Assembly: GCA_947566645.1 (NCBI GenBank)
Contig: CANOKL010000022.1
Span: forward strand, 1-64,000
DNA from: an uncultured Lachnospiraceae bacterium
GTDB taxonomy: Bacteria > Bacillota > Clostridia > Lachnospirales > Lachnospiraceae
Direction of reading: 5' to 3'
DNA length: 64,000 nt
The notes below the pieces were generated by a model that had not been told where the DNA came from, did no database searches, and saw nothing but the letters and a program-made list of their open reading frames with translations. The translations under genes were made by a program, and so were the position numbers. Below are positions 45,944 to 54,300 of the stretch, piece after piece (the first letter of the stretch is position 1; the number at the start of each line of letters is the position of its first letter).

Positions 45944-48709
45944 ATGAATCAAAAGTGGTACAGGGCCGGTATTACCAAGGCGATACTGATTATCACGGCG
46001 CATATTATGGTTGTGGTAATGTCGGTGTGTTATATGCATATTGCACTTTCTCCTGCCGTCCGCGAAGAGGTGTGCGATGGTGATCCGGCAGAGGAGTATA
46101 AGGACAGCAGTGACTTTGCCAGCCGGATGCGTACCTACAGCGCGCGTGCAGTGGGAGAGATCAGCGCAGGAAAGCTGTTTGAGACGGACGGGAAATATGA
46201 TCCGGATAAGCTGGTAGATGTGGAGCTTTACTACAATACCGGGATGCTGGAAGAAGATGAAAGCCCTGTCCAGGTAAATGTTCTGGACGCTGATGGGGAC
46301 GGCAGTATCAGCGGGGAGACAGATGACAGCGGTAAGATAGAAGCAGAGGAGCAGACCGGTGAGGAGACAGATGACAGTAATGCGGTGAAAGCAGAGGAAA
46401 TGGACGTTGATGAAGCAGAAGACAGCAGCGTGAAGCATAAGGGAAGAAGGCTTCTATACCGGCTCGGGGATCTTCTTACATGGTATGAGGATAATAATGC
46501 AGAGCAGAGTGCTGCGGAGCAGATTGTGGTCTGCAAGAGAACAGATGATACGTTCCGGTATTATGAGATCTCAGACTTTTATGAACTGATTAAGAGTGAG
46601 GAGCTCCGGTTTATAGCAGCAGATGATGACACAGGCCTTACGGAGCAGAATATCCTGCAGGATATGGAGTATGGATACGGGATGCCAGAGGGCATCTTCC
46701 GGGGAATCCAGGATCAGGAGGGAAAGCTTCTGTATTCAGACTGCTGGCTGTATGACGGGAAATATGCCCTGGAACAGTATAAGCCTGTGGGCGCGGAGAG
46801 CATACTTGAGATTGCCAATGAGGAGCCGGAATGGAATGGACAGCTGAATGAGATGTATACCATGCTGGATATCACCATTGACGGTCTTGGGGACATGTAT
46901 GCTACTTATCAGAATTATGGAGACGGCCTGTCGGAAGGAGATACGAATTTCAGCTATATCTATGTAGATATAAGAAATAAGCGTGTATATACGAATAAGA
47001 AGGAATATGAAGCCTATGCCAGCGTCCAGACGAGCCTGGAGGATATAAAAAAGACTGGAAATTATGCGGTTGTCCGGCCGAAGCTTGCAGATTTTGATTC
47101 GAATATGAATCTGGAGGCTGAGGACTGGCGGGATGTGATCAAATATACAGGCCCGGTGTCAGAGGACTTTCTATTTGCCGCGGCGGTGGATACCTCCTAC
47201 CCGGTTCAGGACGAATTCTACAGAGAGAACAGCCTGTATGAGAAGTGGGGCGTGGGAGTGGAAAAGACGATTGCCTGGGCTGTTGCGGCAGCGTTTGTCT
47301 TTCTTGTATGTGCCCTGTGGCTGGCGGTAGTGGCGGGGAGAAGCTGTGGGGATGAGGAACTCCATCTGAACGGCTTTGACCGTTGGAAGACAGAGCTTGC
47401 AGCAGCAGTCGTTATCGCAGGATGGGCGGCGCTTGCATTTGCCGGGGGCATCGCAGCGGATCTGATTCTGCCGGTGAGCGTCGTCTCGCAGATGACAGAG
47501 GACGGGCTCATACAGCAGACCACATATCTGGGAGGGACGGAATCCATATTGGAAATTGCCTGGTTCTCCCTTATTGCAGGATGGACGTGCACCATGTTCC
47601 TGACAGGATTCTTAAGTCTGGTCAGGAGGCTGAAGGCGAAGACAGTATGGGAAAACAGCATTTTAAGGAGCGGATGTCTCTTCGTGGAGCTGATGTTCAG
47701 GAACCTGAACAGTGTCCTTAAGACCATAATCCTGTTCGGCGTTTTTATGCTTGCACAGTTGTTTGTCTATATTGAAAGCGGAGGGGCAATAAGATTCTGG
47801 CTTGTTCTGGTTATACTTGCCGGGGACATAGCAGCATTCGTCTGGCTGTGCTTCAAGGCAGTTGGAAGATGCAGGATAAAACAGGGAATCCAGCACATTG
47901 CCGGAGGCGAGGTACAGTATACCATCTCCCTTGACGGACTGTCCGGTGAGCAGAAGGAAACAGCCCAGCTACTGAACAGAATCAGTGAAGGACTGGATGC
48001 CGCGCTTGCAGTGAATATGAAAAATGAACGGCTGAAAACAGATCTGATCACAAATGTTTCCCATGATATTAAGACGCCTCTGACGTCAATCATCAATTAC
48101 GTGGAACTGCTGAAGCAGGAACAATTCGAAGATCCAAAGCTGAAGCGCTACATCGAGGTTCTGGAGCAGAAATCCCAGCGCCTGAAAACACTGACCGAAG
48201 ATGTAGTGGAGGCCTCCAAGGTCAGCTCCGGGAATATAACACTGGAATATATGGACCTCAATTTTGCAGAGATGCTGCAGCAGACAAGCGGAGAATTCGA
48301 AGAAAAATTTAAGGCACGCGGCCTCCAGGAGATTCTGACGCTGACCGGTGAAGGGGCAGTGATCCGCGCAGACGGACGGCGCACCTGGCGCATCCTGGAA
48401 AATATCTACAACAATGCAGCAAAATACGCAATGGAAGGCACAAGAATCTACGCAGACCTCACAGTACAAGAACTGGAAGTAAGCTTCAGCCTCAAAAACG
48501 TATCCGAGCAGCCGCTTAACATCTCCGCAGATGAACTGACAGAACGATTCATCCGGGGAGACATATCAAGAAGCACGGAAGGGAGCGGACTTGGACTATC
48601 AATCGCTAAAACGCTGACAGAAATGCAGGGCGGGAAATTCCAGCTATATCTGGATGGGGATCTGTTTAAGGTAATGATAAGCTTTCCGAGAGTATTGGGG
48701 ACGGGGTAA
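45944..48709 (+). CDS. Large membrane sensor histidine kinase (partner of the VanR-type regulator)
   Basis: 921 residues. One membrane helix near residues 10-35, a long extracytoplasmic region (about 40-440) with an acidic Glu/Asp/Ser-rich insert, then about five closely packed helices (445-655), a short linker, HisKA with NVSHDIKTPLTS, N-box NIYNNAAKYAM and GSGLGLSIAK. The unusually large sensor and multi-helix part distinguish it from ordinary VanS. Start at ATG 45944 after GGAGGGA. The final residues LGTG and the TAA stop come from a dispersed hairpin repeat. Signal not predictable. Confidence 0.9.
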   Translation: MNQKWYRAGITKAILIITAHIMVVVMSVCYMHIALSPAVREEVCDGDPAEEYKDSSDFASRMRTYSARAVGEISAGKLFETDGKYDPDKLVDVELYYNTGMLEEDESPVQVNVLDADGDGSISGETDDSGKIEAEEQTGEETDDSNAVKAEEMDVDEAEDSSVKHKGRRLLYRLGDLLTWYEDNNAEQSAAEQIVVCKRTDDTFRYYEISDFYELIKSEELRFIAADDDTGLTEQNILQDMEYGYGMPEGIFRGIQDQEGKLLYSDCWLYDGKYALEQYKPVGAESILEIANEEPEWNGQLNEMYTMLDITIDGLGDMYATYQNYGDGLSEGDTNFSYIYVDIRNKRVYTNKKEYEAYASVQTSLEDIKKTGNYAVVRPKLADFDSNMNLEAEDWRDVIKYTGPVSEDFLFAAAVDTSYPVQDEFYRENSLYEKWGVGVEKTIAWAVAAAFVFLVCALWLAVVAGRSCGDEELHLNGFDRWKTELAAAVVIAGWAALAFAGGIAADLILPVSVVSQMTEDGLIQQTTYLGGTESILEIAWFSLIAGWTCTMFLTGFLSLVRRLKAKTVWENSILRSGCLFVELMFRNLNSVLKTIILFGVFMLAQLFVYIESGGAIRFWLVLVILAGDIAAFVWLCFKAVGRCRIKQGIQHIAGGEVQYTISLDGLSGEQKETAQLLNRISEGLDAALAVNMKNERLKTDLITNVSHDIKTPLTSIINYVELLKQEQFEDPKLKRYIEVLEQKSQRLKTLTEDVVEASKVSSGNITLEYMDLNFAEMLQQTSGEFEEKFKARGLQEILTLTGEGAVIRADGRRTWRILENIYNNAAKYAMEGTRIYADLTVQELEVSFSLKNVSEQPLNISADELTERFIRGDISRSTEGSGLGLSIAKTLTEMQGGKFQLYLDGDLFKVMISFPRVLGTG

Positions 48710-48773
48710 AATTAAAAATACCCCGTCCCCACTTCAATCTGGGACGGGGTAAAATTAAAAATACCCCGTCCCC
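48697..48773. repeat. GGGGACGGGG hairpin repeat, double copy
   Basis: Two hairpins (48697-48730 and 48741-48773) separated by ACTTCAATCT, the same arrangement as at 15968. The first contains the histidine kinase stop; ten bases after the second begins the -35 of the methyltransferase promoter. Confidence 0.85.
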
Positions 48774-48782
48774 AACTTCGTC

Positions 48783-48811
48783 TTGCGTTCTTCGTTAAAA
48801 ACGATTACAAT
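48783..48811 (+). promoter_or_regulatory. Promoter placing transcription start almost on the ATG
   Basis: TTGCGT (48783-48788), 17-bp spacer, TACAAT (48806-48811). The expected start, six to eight bases on, is 48817-48819, two to four bases before ATG 48821. No ribosome site fits. Confidence 0.5.
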
Positions 48812-48820
48812 ATTAATACT

Positions 48821-49990
48821 ATGAATGAATTGAGATTATTATTACAGGAAAATTTGAATGATGGGTTTCTGTCTGCTGTGCTGAGCAATCCCAGGGACAG
48901 GGAGGAGGCTGCGAAGGTTAAGGTGCGCCCGGTGCTGATGCGGGGCGTGCGGATGTTTCAGCTTGAATTATTTAGGAATAATCAGGCTTTTCACGAGAAT
49001 CTTACGGCAGTGGAGGCAGTGGAGAGGCTTCTTGTCTGTATGGAGAATATGAGGCAGATGCAGCTTGAGACGAGTCAGTACCGTTTTACGGTTCTGGTGA
49101 GCAGGAAGGGAAAGGTGACGGTGAAGCGGGGGGAGCATGCGGTTACGAAGGAGCAGGCTCCAGAGCCTCATAACAGGAGGAAGCGGTATATACTGGAGGA
49201 GGGTGTCCCGGTGCCGTTTCTTCTGGATCTTGGTGTGATGACTCCGGAGGGGAGAGTGGTTCATGCAAGATTCGATAAATTCCGGCAGATTAACCGTTTT
49301 TTGGAATTTATTGAGGATGTGCTGCCGGAGCTTCCTGATGACAGGGAGCTTACGATCCTGGATTTTGGATGCGGCAAGTCTTATCTTACATTTGCCATGT
49401 ATTACTATCTGCATGAGCTGAAGGGACTGGATATCCGTGTAATTGGTCTGGATCTTAAGAGTGAGGTGATCAGACACTGCAATGAGCTGAGTGAAAAATA
49501 CGGGTATGAGAAGCTCCGGTTTCTGGAAGGGAATATTGCAGATTATACTGGAACAGAGGCGGCGGATATGGTGGTTACGCTTCATGCCTGTGATACGGCG
49601 ACGGATTATGCCCTTTACCGTGCGGTCGGGTGGAATGCGAAGGTGATCCTGTCTGTGCCCTGCTGTCAGCATGAGCTGAATGGGCAGATTGAAAATGAGG
49701 TGCTAAGTCCTGTGCTTGGCTACGGGCTTATTAAGGAACGTATGGCGGCGCTTGTGACGGACGCCCTGCGCGCCAGATACCTGGAGCATGAGGGATATCA
49801 GGTTCAGATTCTGGAGTTCATTGACATGGAACATACGCCGAAGAACATATTGATCCGCGGGGTCAGAACGGGAAAAGGGAGACTTTATAAGAAGCAGCTT
49901 GAGAAGATAAAAGCATGTGAAGAATTTCTTCATGTGGAACCTACACTTGGAAAGCTTTTGGAAACGTTCCATACAGGAGCAGTGAAATAA
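48821..49990 (+). CDS. SAM-dependent methyltransferase, Methyltransf_32-like
   Basis: 389 residues. A poorly conserved N-terminal 160 residues are followed by a class I SAM fold: motif I LTILDFGCGKSYLTFAMYYYL near residue 187, acidic loop RVIGLDLKSEV near 215, MVVTLHACDTATDYAL near 250, then SVPCCQHELN near 280. The HACD..TD and PCCQHE motifs mark the Methyltransf_32 group, whose substrates in bacteria are largely unknown; an RNA target is one possibility. No Shine-Dalgarno precedes the ATG and the predicted promoter is too close for a leader. Confidence 0.82.
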   Translation: MNELRLLLQENLNDGFLSAVLSNPRDREEAAKVKVRPVLMRGVRMFQLELFRNNQAFHENLTAVEAVERLLVCMENMRQMQLETSQYRFTVLVSRKGKVTVKRGEHAVTKEQAPEPHNRRKRYILEEGVPVPFLLDLGVMTPEGRVVHARFDKFRQINRFLEFIEDVLPELPDDRELTILDFGCGKSYLTFAMYYYLHELKGLDIRVIGLDLKSEVIRHCNELSEKYGYEKLRFLEGNIADYTGTEAADMVVTLHACDTATDYALYRAVGWNAKVILSVPCCQHELNGQIENEVLSPVLGYGLIKERMAALVTDALRARYLEHEGYQVQILEFIDMEHTPKNILIRGVRTGKGRLYKKQLEKIKACEEFLHVEPTLGKLLETFHTGAVK

Positions 49991-50004
49991 AGAGGGGATA
50001 TTTG

Positions 50005-52518
50005 ATGAAGGCTAAGAAAAGAAGAGGAAGGCAGGGAAGGAGAGCAGGAGCGGGGAGAGGAAAGAAGGAGAACAAGTGGAAGCGCTATCTTGTGAATGGT
50101 GGGATACTTGCCGCGGTTTTTTTGATTGCGGTCATTATATTCAGCTATACGACCAATAAGGAAAATAATAATATTGCCGCAGATCTGGGGGCAGCGACGC
50201 GCCCGCAGGTTTCATTTACGTATAAAGGAAATGTAATCAATCCTCTCCCTGTTTATGCAAAGGAGATGGACATGACTGCTGTACGTGGAACGGTGACGCC
50301 AGTGGAGAACGGAAGGCTTGAGATGAATCTGGATCTGCATAATAATACGGTGGTATCCCTTGTGTATGGGGTATATACACTGGACGGCGCGGATAAGCTC
50401 TGGGAAAATGAGCTTATGAAGCCGGGTGAGACTGTGTCTCTGACATTTGATAATATGGAGCTTCTTAGTGAGGAACGGGTGCTGAAGCTTGTGCTTACAC
50501 TTCGGGAAGACAAAGAGGAGAAGGAGTCCTATCTGTATACACGGATTGTGGATTCTGCCCAGATGAACACTTCAGAGTGCCTGTCATACATCCGCAGCTT
50601 CCGTGAAAATGCCCTTGGCAAGGTAGAAGACGCAGGAGTAGGCCTGGTACTGGAGCCGAATGAAGAGAGTGATAATACGACATTCCAGCATGTAACCATA
50701 CATTCGGACTTTGACCATGTGTCATGGGGAAACCTTGAACCGCAGGTTGAAGGAAGCGAGCAGATCAGCATTATGGAGATGAGCAGCATGTACACCTCCG
50801 TGCTGTTTGAATATCAGGTGCGGTGCAAGGGAGAGGAAGATGAGAACGACATCTATAATGTAAGGGAATTTTTCCGCGCACGTCATATCAGGGAGGGAGG
50901 AGACGACTACCTTCTTGATTATGACCGGACCATGGAGCAGGTGTTTGACGCATCCCATACCATTATGGACGACCGTGGGCTTATACTTGGAATCGCGGAT
51001 GGAGATGTACCCTGTATATCGAATAAGGAGGGGACAATCGTTTCATTTGTACAGGCAGGGGAGCTGTGGAATTATAACAAAAACACGGACGAGATCTCGC
51101 TTGTATTCAGCTTTGCCGATGCGGAAAATACGGATGCCAGGAATCTTCTTTCGCAGCACGAGATCAGACTTCTCGGTATGGAGGAGAATGGAAATACGGC
51201 GTTCGCCGTGTATGGTTATATGAACCGGGGAGAGCATGAAGGCGAGGCCGGGGCAGTGGTTTATTATTACGAGCCCGAAAAAAATGCAGTAGAGGAGAAG
51301 ATGTTCATTTCCAGTGACAAGTCTTATGAGCGCATTGCAGAGGAACTTGGCGAGCTGATGTACTATAGTGTGGAACAGGACATGCTGTACGTGCTGGCAG
51401 ACGGGACTTTTTATGAGATCAATGCAGGCATGCAGAATATGTCTGAATTAGTCACTGGACTTTCCGAGACGCAGTATGTGGTCGCTGATGACGGACATAT
51501 AGCGGCATACCAGACAGAAGAAACGAAGATGACTGTGAAGAATTTTGCAAATGGAAAGGAAAGAACAGTAGAATGCGAAAAAGGCGAGAACATCGTTCCG
51601 CTCGGATTTGTAAATGATGATTTTATCTATGGCCTCTCCAGAGACGGGGACGCCGGAAAAACAGTAGCAGGCCAGGCAGTTTTCCCCATGTATAAGGTAG
51701 TGATCGAGGACGAGAAGGGGGAAACCATAAAAAAATATGAGGAGCCCGGGATCTATATACTGGGAGCAGTGCTGGATGCACATCTGATTACCCTGGAGCT
51801 TGCCGAGAAGGAAGGCGCATCCTATAACAGCACATCAGAGGAGTACATTACGAACAATGAAGGAAAGGATGACAGCAGAATATACGCAGAGACCTACGTT
51901 ACAGAACTAAAAGAGACACAGGTAAGGCTGGTCCTCGATGAGCAGCCGGAAGACAGGTCTCCAAAACTTCTTAAGCCCAAACAGACAGTGCGCGACAATC
52001 TCCGGATCGTAGACTTTACCAGTGCAGAGCCGAAGAATAAATGTTATGTCTATGGCCGGGGAAGACTCCAGGGCAGCTACGACAGAGCAGGCGATGCAAT
52101 CAATGCAGCAGACTCCTGCAACGGCGTCGTTGTATCCGCCTGGCAGACGTATATCTGGCAGCGTGGGAACAGAGACCTGCAGTACAGCATAGAGGGAAAA
52201 GACAAAGAGATCGAGACGATACTTTCGCAGCTAAAAAGCGGAAAAGCCCCAATGGATATTATGCAGGAAATATCACCAGGACGCGAGCTTGACCTGACCG
52301 GGTGTGAACCAGAACAGGTACTATATATTGTGAACCAGAATATCCCGGTGATCGCCATGCTGGATGCAAAAAATGCAGTAGTAATCACAGGCTACGGAGA
52401 CGGAACAATCGCATACAGGGATGGCGGAAAGGGAGCAAAGGTCGTAACATATAAAGAAATGGAAGAAATGACAAAGGGAAGCGGGAATACCTACGTGGCG
52501 TATTTGGGGACGGGGTAA
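50005..52518 (+). CDS. Large membrane-anchored protein of unknown function
   Basis: 838 residues, ATG 50005 with GAGGGG upstream. A very basic N-terminus (Lys/Arg-rich, residues 1-30) precedes one membrane helix (35-52, GGILAAVFLIAVIIFSY), so most of the protein is outside. Residues about 75-180 look like a beta-rich FxLN-type domain; the middle is unrecognised. The C-terminal 140 residues (NAADSCNGVVVSAWQTY ... VLYIVNQNIPVIAMLDAKNAVVITGYGDGTIAYRDG) resemble the layout of C39-type peptidases, with Cys but without the usual His before VVITGY, so activity is doubtful. The last residues LGTG and stop lie in a hairpin repeat. Follows the methyltransferase by 14 bp. Confidence 0.7.
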   Translation: MKAKKRRGRQGRRAGAGRGKKENKWKRYLVNGGILAAVFLIAVIIFSYTTNKENNNIAADLGAATRPQVSFTYKGNVINPLPVYAKEMDMTAVRGTVTPVENGRLEMNLDLHNNTVVSLVYGVYTLDGADKLWENELMKPGETVSLTFDNMELLSEERVLKLVLTLREDKEEKESYLYTRIVDSAQMNTSECLSYIRSFRENALGKVEDAGVGLVLEPNEESDNTTFQHVTIHSDFDHVSWGNLEPQVEGSEQISIMEMSSMYTSVLFEYQVRCKGEEDENDIYNVREFFRARHIREGGDDYLLDYDRTMEQVFDASHTIMDDRGLILGIADGDVPCISNKEGTIVSFVQAGELWNYNKNTDEISLVFSFADAENTDARNLLSQHEIRLLGMEENGNTAFAVYGYMNRGEHEGEAGAVVYYYEPEKNAVEEKMFISSDKSYERIAEELGELMYYSVEQDMLYVLADGTFYEINAGMQNMSELVTGLSETQYVVADDGHIAAYQTEETKMTVKNFANGKERTVECEKGENIVPLGFVNDDFIYGLSRDGDAGKTVAGQAVFPMYKVVIEDEKGETIKKYEEPGIYILGAVLDAHLITLELAEKEGASYNSTSEEYITNNEGKDDSRIYAETYVTELKETQVRLVLDEQPEDRSPKLLKPKQTVRDNLRIVDFTSAEPKNKCYVYGRGRLQGSYDRAGDAINAADSCNGVVVSAWQTYIWQRGNRDLQYSIEGKDKEIETILSQLKSGKAPMDIMQEISPGRELDLTGCEPEQVLYIVNQNIPVIAMLDAKNAVVITGYGDGTIAYRDGGKGAKVVTYKEMEEMTKGSGNTYVAYLGTG

Positions 52519-52538
52519 AATTAAAAATACCCCGTCCC
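52506..52538. repeat. GGGGACGGGG hairpin repeat shared by two converging genes
   Basis: Arms GGGGACGGGG and CCCCGTCCC around TAAAATTAAAAATA. Both the 50005 gene (stop 52516-52518) and queT (stop 52521-52523) terminate within this one hairpin. Confidence 0.85.
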
Positions 52539-53006
52539 AAATTTGCATTTTTTTAATACGGAATAGAGGGAGAGCCCCAGGATTCCGCAGGATATTACTT
52601 CTCCGGCTCCGACGGTCAGCATCATGAGTGGGATTGGAAGAGGGATGCCATAACCGTAGCGAAGTACAAAGGGTACAATGATTGTGTTTGCAAGGATGGG
52701 CGGAACTGGTCCGAGGACGGGCGGTTTTTCGCGCAGAAGCCAGGTGAAGAATGCACCGGCCAGGGTCGCGATGCTTCCGAAGATGATGTCCGGAAGGATG
52801 GCTCCGCCTAAGATGTTTGCTGTAAAGCAGCCGATGAACAGGCCTGGTATAGCGGCGGGGGTGAATAGTGGGAGTATGGTGAGGGCTTCGGAAATCCGTA
52901 CCTGGACCTCTCCGTAGGAAAATGGTGCGAGTGCTAAAGTGAGCACTACGTAGATGGCAGCAATCATTGCTGCCTGCGTAAGAAACGCTGTTTTCTGGTT
53001 TGTCAT
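52521..53006 (-). CDS. queT: QueT-family queuosine-precursor transporter
   Basis: 161 residues, almost entirely hydrophobic with five to six helices; begins MTNQKTAFLTQAAMIAAIYVVLTLALAPFSYGEVQVRISEALTILP, a typical QueT start, with PGLFIGCFTANIL and GPVPPILANTII further on. QueT proteins are S components of energy-coupling-factor importers and bring in queuosine precursors such as preQ1 for tRNA modification. A preQ1 riboswitch overlaps its ribosome site. Start is ATG 53006 (AAAGGAGAT upstream); the longer frame from 53057 runs through the riboswitch. Its last residues FGTGYF and stop come from a dispersed hairpin repeat. Confidence 0.93.
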   Translation of the reverse strand: MTNQKTAFLTQAAMIAAIYVVLTLALAPFSYGEVQVRISEALTILPLFTPAAIPGLFIGCFTANILGGAILPDIIFGSIATLAGAFFTWLLREKPPVLGPVPPILANTIIVPFVLRYGYGIPLPIPLMMLTVGAGEVISCGILGLSLYSVLKKCKFGTGYF

Positions 53007-53013
53007 GATTTTA

Positions 53014-53058
53014 ATCTCCTTTAGTTTTGTTTTACGTGTGGAAGGTCTCGAACACACG
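53014..53058 (-). ncRNA. preQ1-I riboswitch controlling queT
   Basis: On the minus strand: stem CGTGTG...CACACG around TTCGAGACCTTC, followed by the A-rich tail TAAAACAAAACTAAAGGAG. This is the compact preQ1 class I layout, in which the tail pairs back into the loop when preQ1 is bound. The tail includes the AGGAG ribosome site eight bases before the queT ATG, so ligand binding should block translation. Confidence 0.85.
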
Positions 53059-53130
53059 ATTCATTTAACGCCGGGAATCGGCGGCAAGCCTTGATAGACC
53101 TTGGTTTTGACAGGCTTAGCAACGATTGGA

Positions 53131-53159
53131 AGTATAGCATGATTTTAGACAAAAATCAA
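53131..53159 (-). promoter_or_regulatory. Sigma-A promoter of queT
   Basis: On the minus strand TTGATT (53154-53159), 17-bp spacer, TATACT (53131-53136), about 65 bp upstream of the riboswitch. Confidence 0.65.
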
Positions 53160-53173
53160 GGGCTGCCCGAATC

Positions 53174-53210
53174 ATTACTATGAGCGGACTTCCGGGCCGT
53201 GAATAGTAAC
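53174..53210 (+). ncRNA. Unassigned stem-loop motif, copy B
   Basis: ATTAC/GTAAC-type outer stem extended by TAT/ATA, loop TATGAG opposite CGTGAA, inner stem CGG/CCG around ACTTCCGGG. It is further enclosed by CTGCCC (53163-53168) and GGGCAG (53222-53227). It lies between the divergent queT and degV promoters and is not obviously in either transcript. Copies A and C are at 12161 and 29453. Apart from this, the 53059-53339 gap has only promoters. Confidence 0.5.
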
Positions 53211-53249
53211 CCAAAAACAAAGGGCAGAAATATATTGTAACCAGATATC

Positions 53250-53278
53250 TTGAATGTCAAACTATTTGGTGATACAAT
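53250..53278 (+). promoter_or_regulatory. Sigma-A promoter of degV
   Basis: TTGAAT (53250-53255), 17-bp spacer, TACAAT (53273-53278), about 60 bp before the ATG. Confidence 0.6.
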
Positions 53279-53339
53279 AAGTATAAAATGCGTGGCATTT
53301 TGATGCCTGCACCATTTTATGAAGCCGGGGGAATTTACG

Positions 53340-54206
53340 ATGAGAAGGATAGCGGTAGTAACAGACAGTAACAGCGGCCTTACAAAGGCGGAAGCGGCAG
53401 AGTATGGGATTCATATACTGCCCATGACATTTTTTGTGGATGGGAAGGAGTGTGTGGAAGGGGTTTCCCTGACAGAGGAGGAGTTTTTTGACAGTATGCG
53501 CAGCGGGTATACGGTCAGCACGACACAGCCGACCCCGGGAGAACTCTCGGATCTGTGGGAAGAGCTTCTTGAAACACATGATGCAATTGTGCATATTCCT
53601 ATGTCAAAGGCGCTTAGCGGCGGATACTCTTCTGCAATGATGTTAAGTGAGGACTATGATGGACGTGTACAGGTGGCGGACAGCCGCAGGATATCAGTGA
53701 CCCAGGCTTCGGCGGCGATCGAAGCTGCACGCCTTGCGGATGAAGGACTGTCTGCCGCGGATATAAAGGAGCAGCTTGAAGAGATGTCGCTTGAAGCATC
53801 CATCTATATCACGGTGGACACACTGGAATACTTAAAGAGAGGCGGACGGATCCGCAGCGCGGAGGCACTGGCAGGGGAGATCCTTGGCATTCGTCCGGTA
53901 ATACAGATTAAAGGGGGGCTTCTGGAGCCTTACTGCAAGGTGCGCGGACGCAAACGTGCGAAAAAGGAGATGGAGGATGCAATCCTTGGCGATGCAAAGG
54001 CCCTGATGGATAAATATGGAGAAGAGCAGACAGAAGTTTATATTGCCCATGCAGACGCAGAGAAGGAGACATCAGAGTGGAAGGAACGGATAGAAGGCCT
54101 CTTTCCCGGAAAGAAGGTACATATGGCAAAGCTTCCGTTTAGCATCTGCTGCCATGTGGGACCAGGGACAATCGGAGTGGGCGTCTGCGTAAGCAGACGG
54201 AAATAA
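53340..54206 (+). CDS. DegV family fatty-acid-binding protein
   Basis: 288 residues. N-terminal RRIAVVTDSNSGLTKAEAAEYGIHILPMTFFVDG, then STTQPTPGEL (with the ligand-contacting Ser/Thr), HIPMSKALSGGYSSAMML, VDTLEYLKRGGRI and a C-terminal HVGPGTIGVGV are all DegV landmarks. DegV proteins bind a fatty acid and, as FakB, present it to the fatty-acid kinase FakA for phosphorylation; FakA is not in the window. Start ATG 53340 has GGGGGA seven bases upstream. Confidence 0.93.
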   Translation: MRRIAVVTDSNSGLTKAEAAEYGIHILPMTFFVDGKECVEGVSLTEEEFFDSMRSGYTVSTTQPTPGELSDLWEELLETHDAIVHIPMSKALSGGYSSAMMLSEDYDGRVQVADSRRISVTQASAAIEAARLADEGLSAADIKEQLEEMSLEASIYITVDTLEYLKRGGRIRSAEALAGEILGIRPVIQIKGGLLEPYCKVRGRKRAKKEMEDAILGDAKALMDKYGEEQTEVYIAHADAEKETSEWKERIEGLFPGKKVHMAKLPFSICCHVGPGTIGVGVCVSRRK

Positions 54207-54221
54207 CAACAGTCTGGTCCA

Positions 54222-54247
54222 GGACTTTGCACTTCGCTGCAAAGTCC
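54222..54247. terminator. Hairpin after degV, terminator-like
   Basis: GGACTTTGCA-CTTCGC-TGCAAAGTCC, a perfect 10-bp stem 15 bases after the degV stop, without a T-run. It may end transcription or protect the mRNA end. Confidence 0.45.
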
Positions 54248-54300
54248 GTAAGAAAGCATAAAGTGTGCTAAGAGAAATAAAAAAATAATGTACAAAAGAC

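Noticed and set aside
53059-53130. A second riboswitch between the queT promoter and the preQ1 element
   Set aside because: A short GCCG/CGGC hairpin is visible but no conserved ligand-binding pattern.
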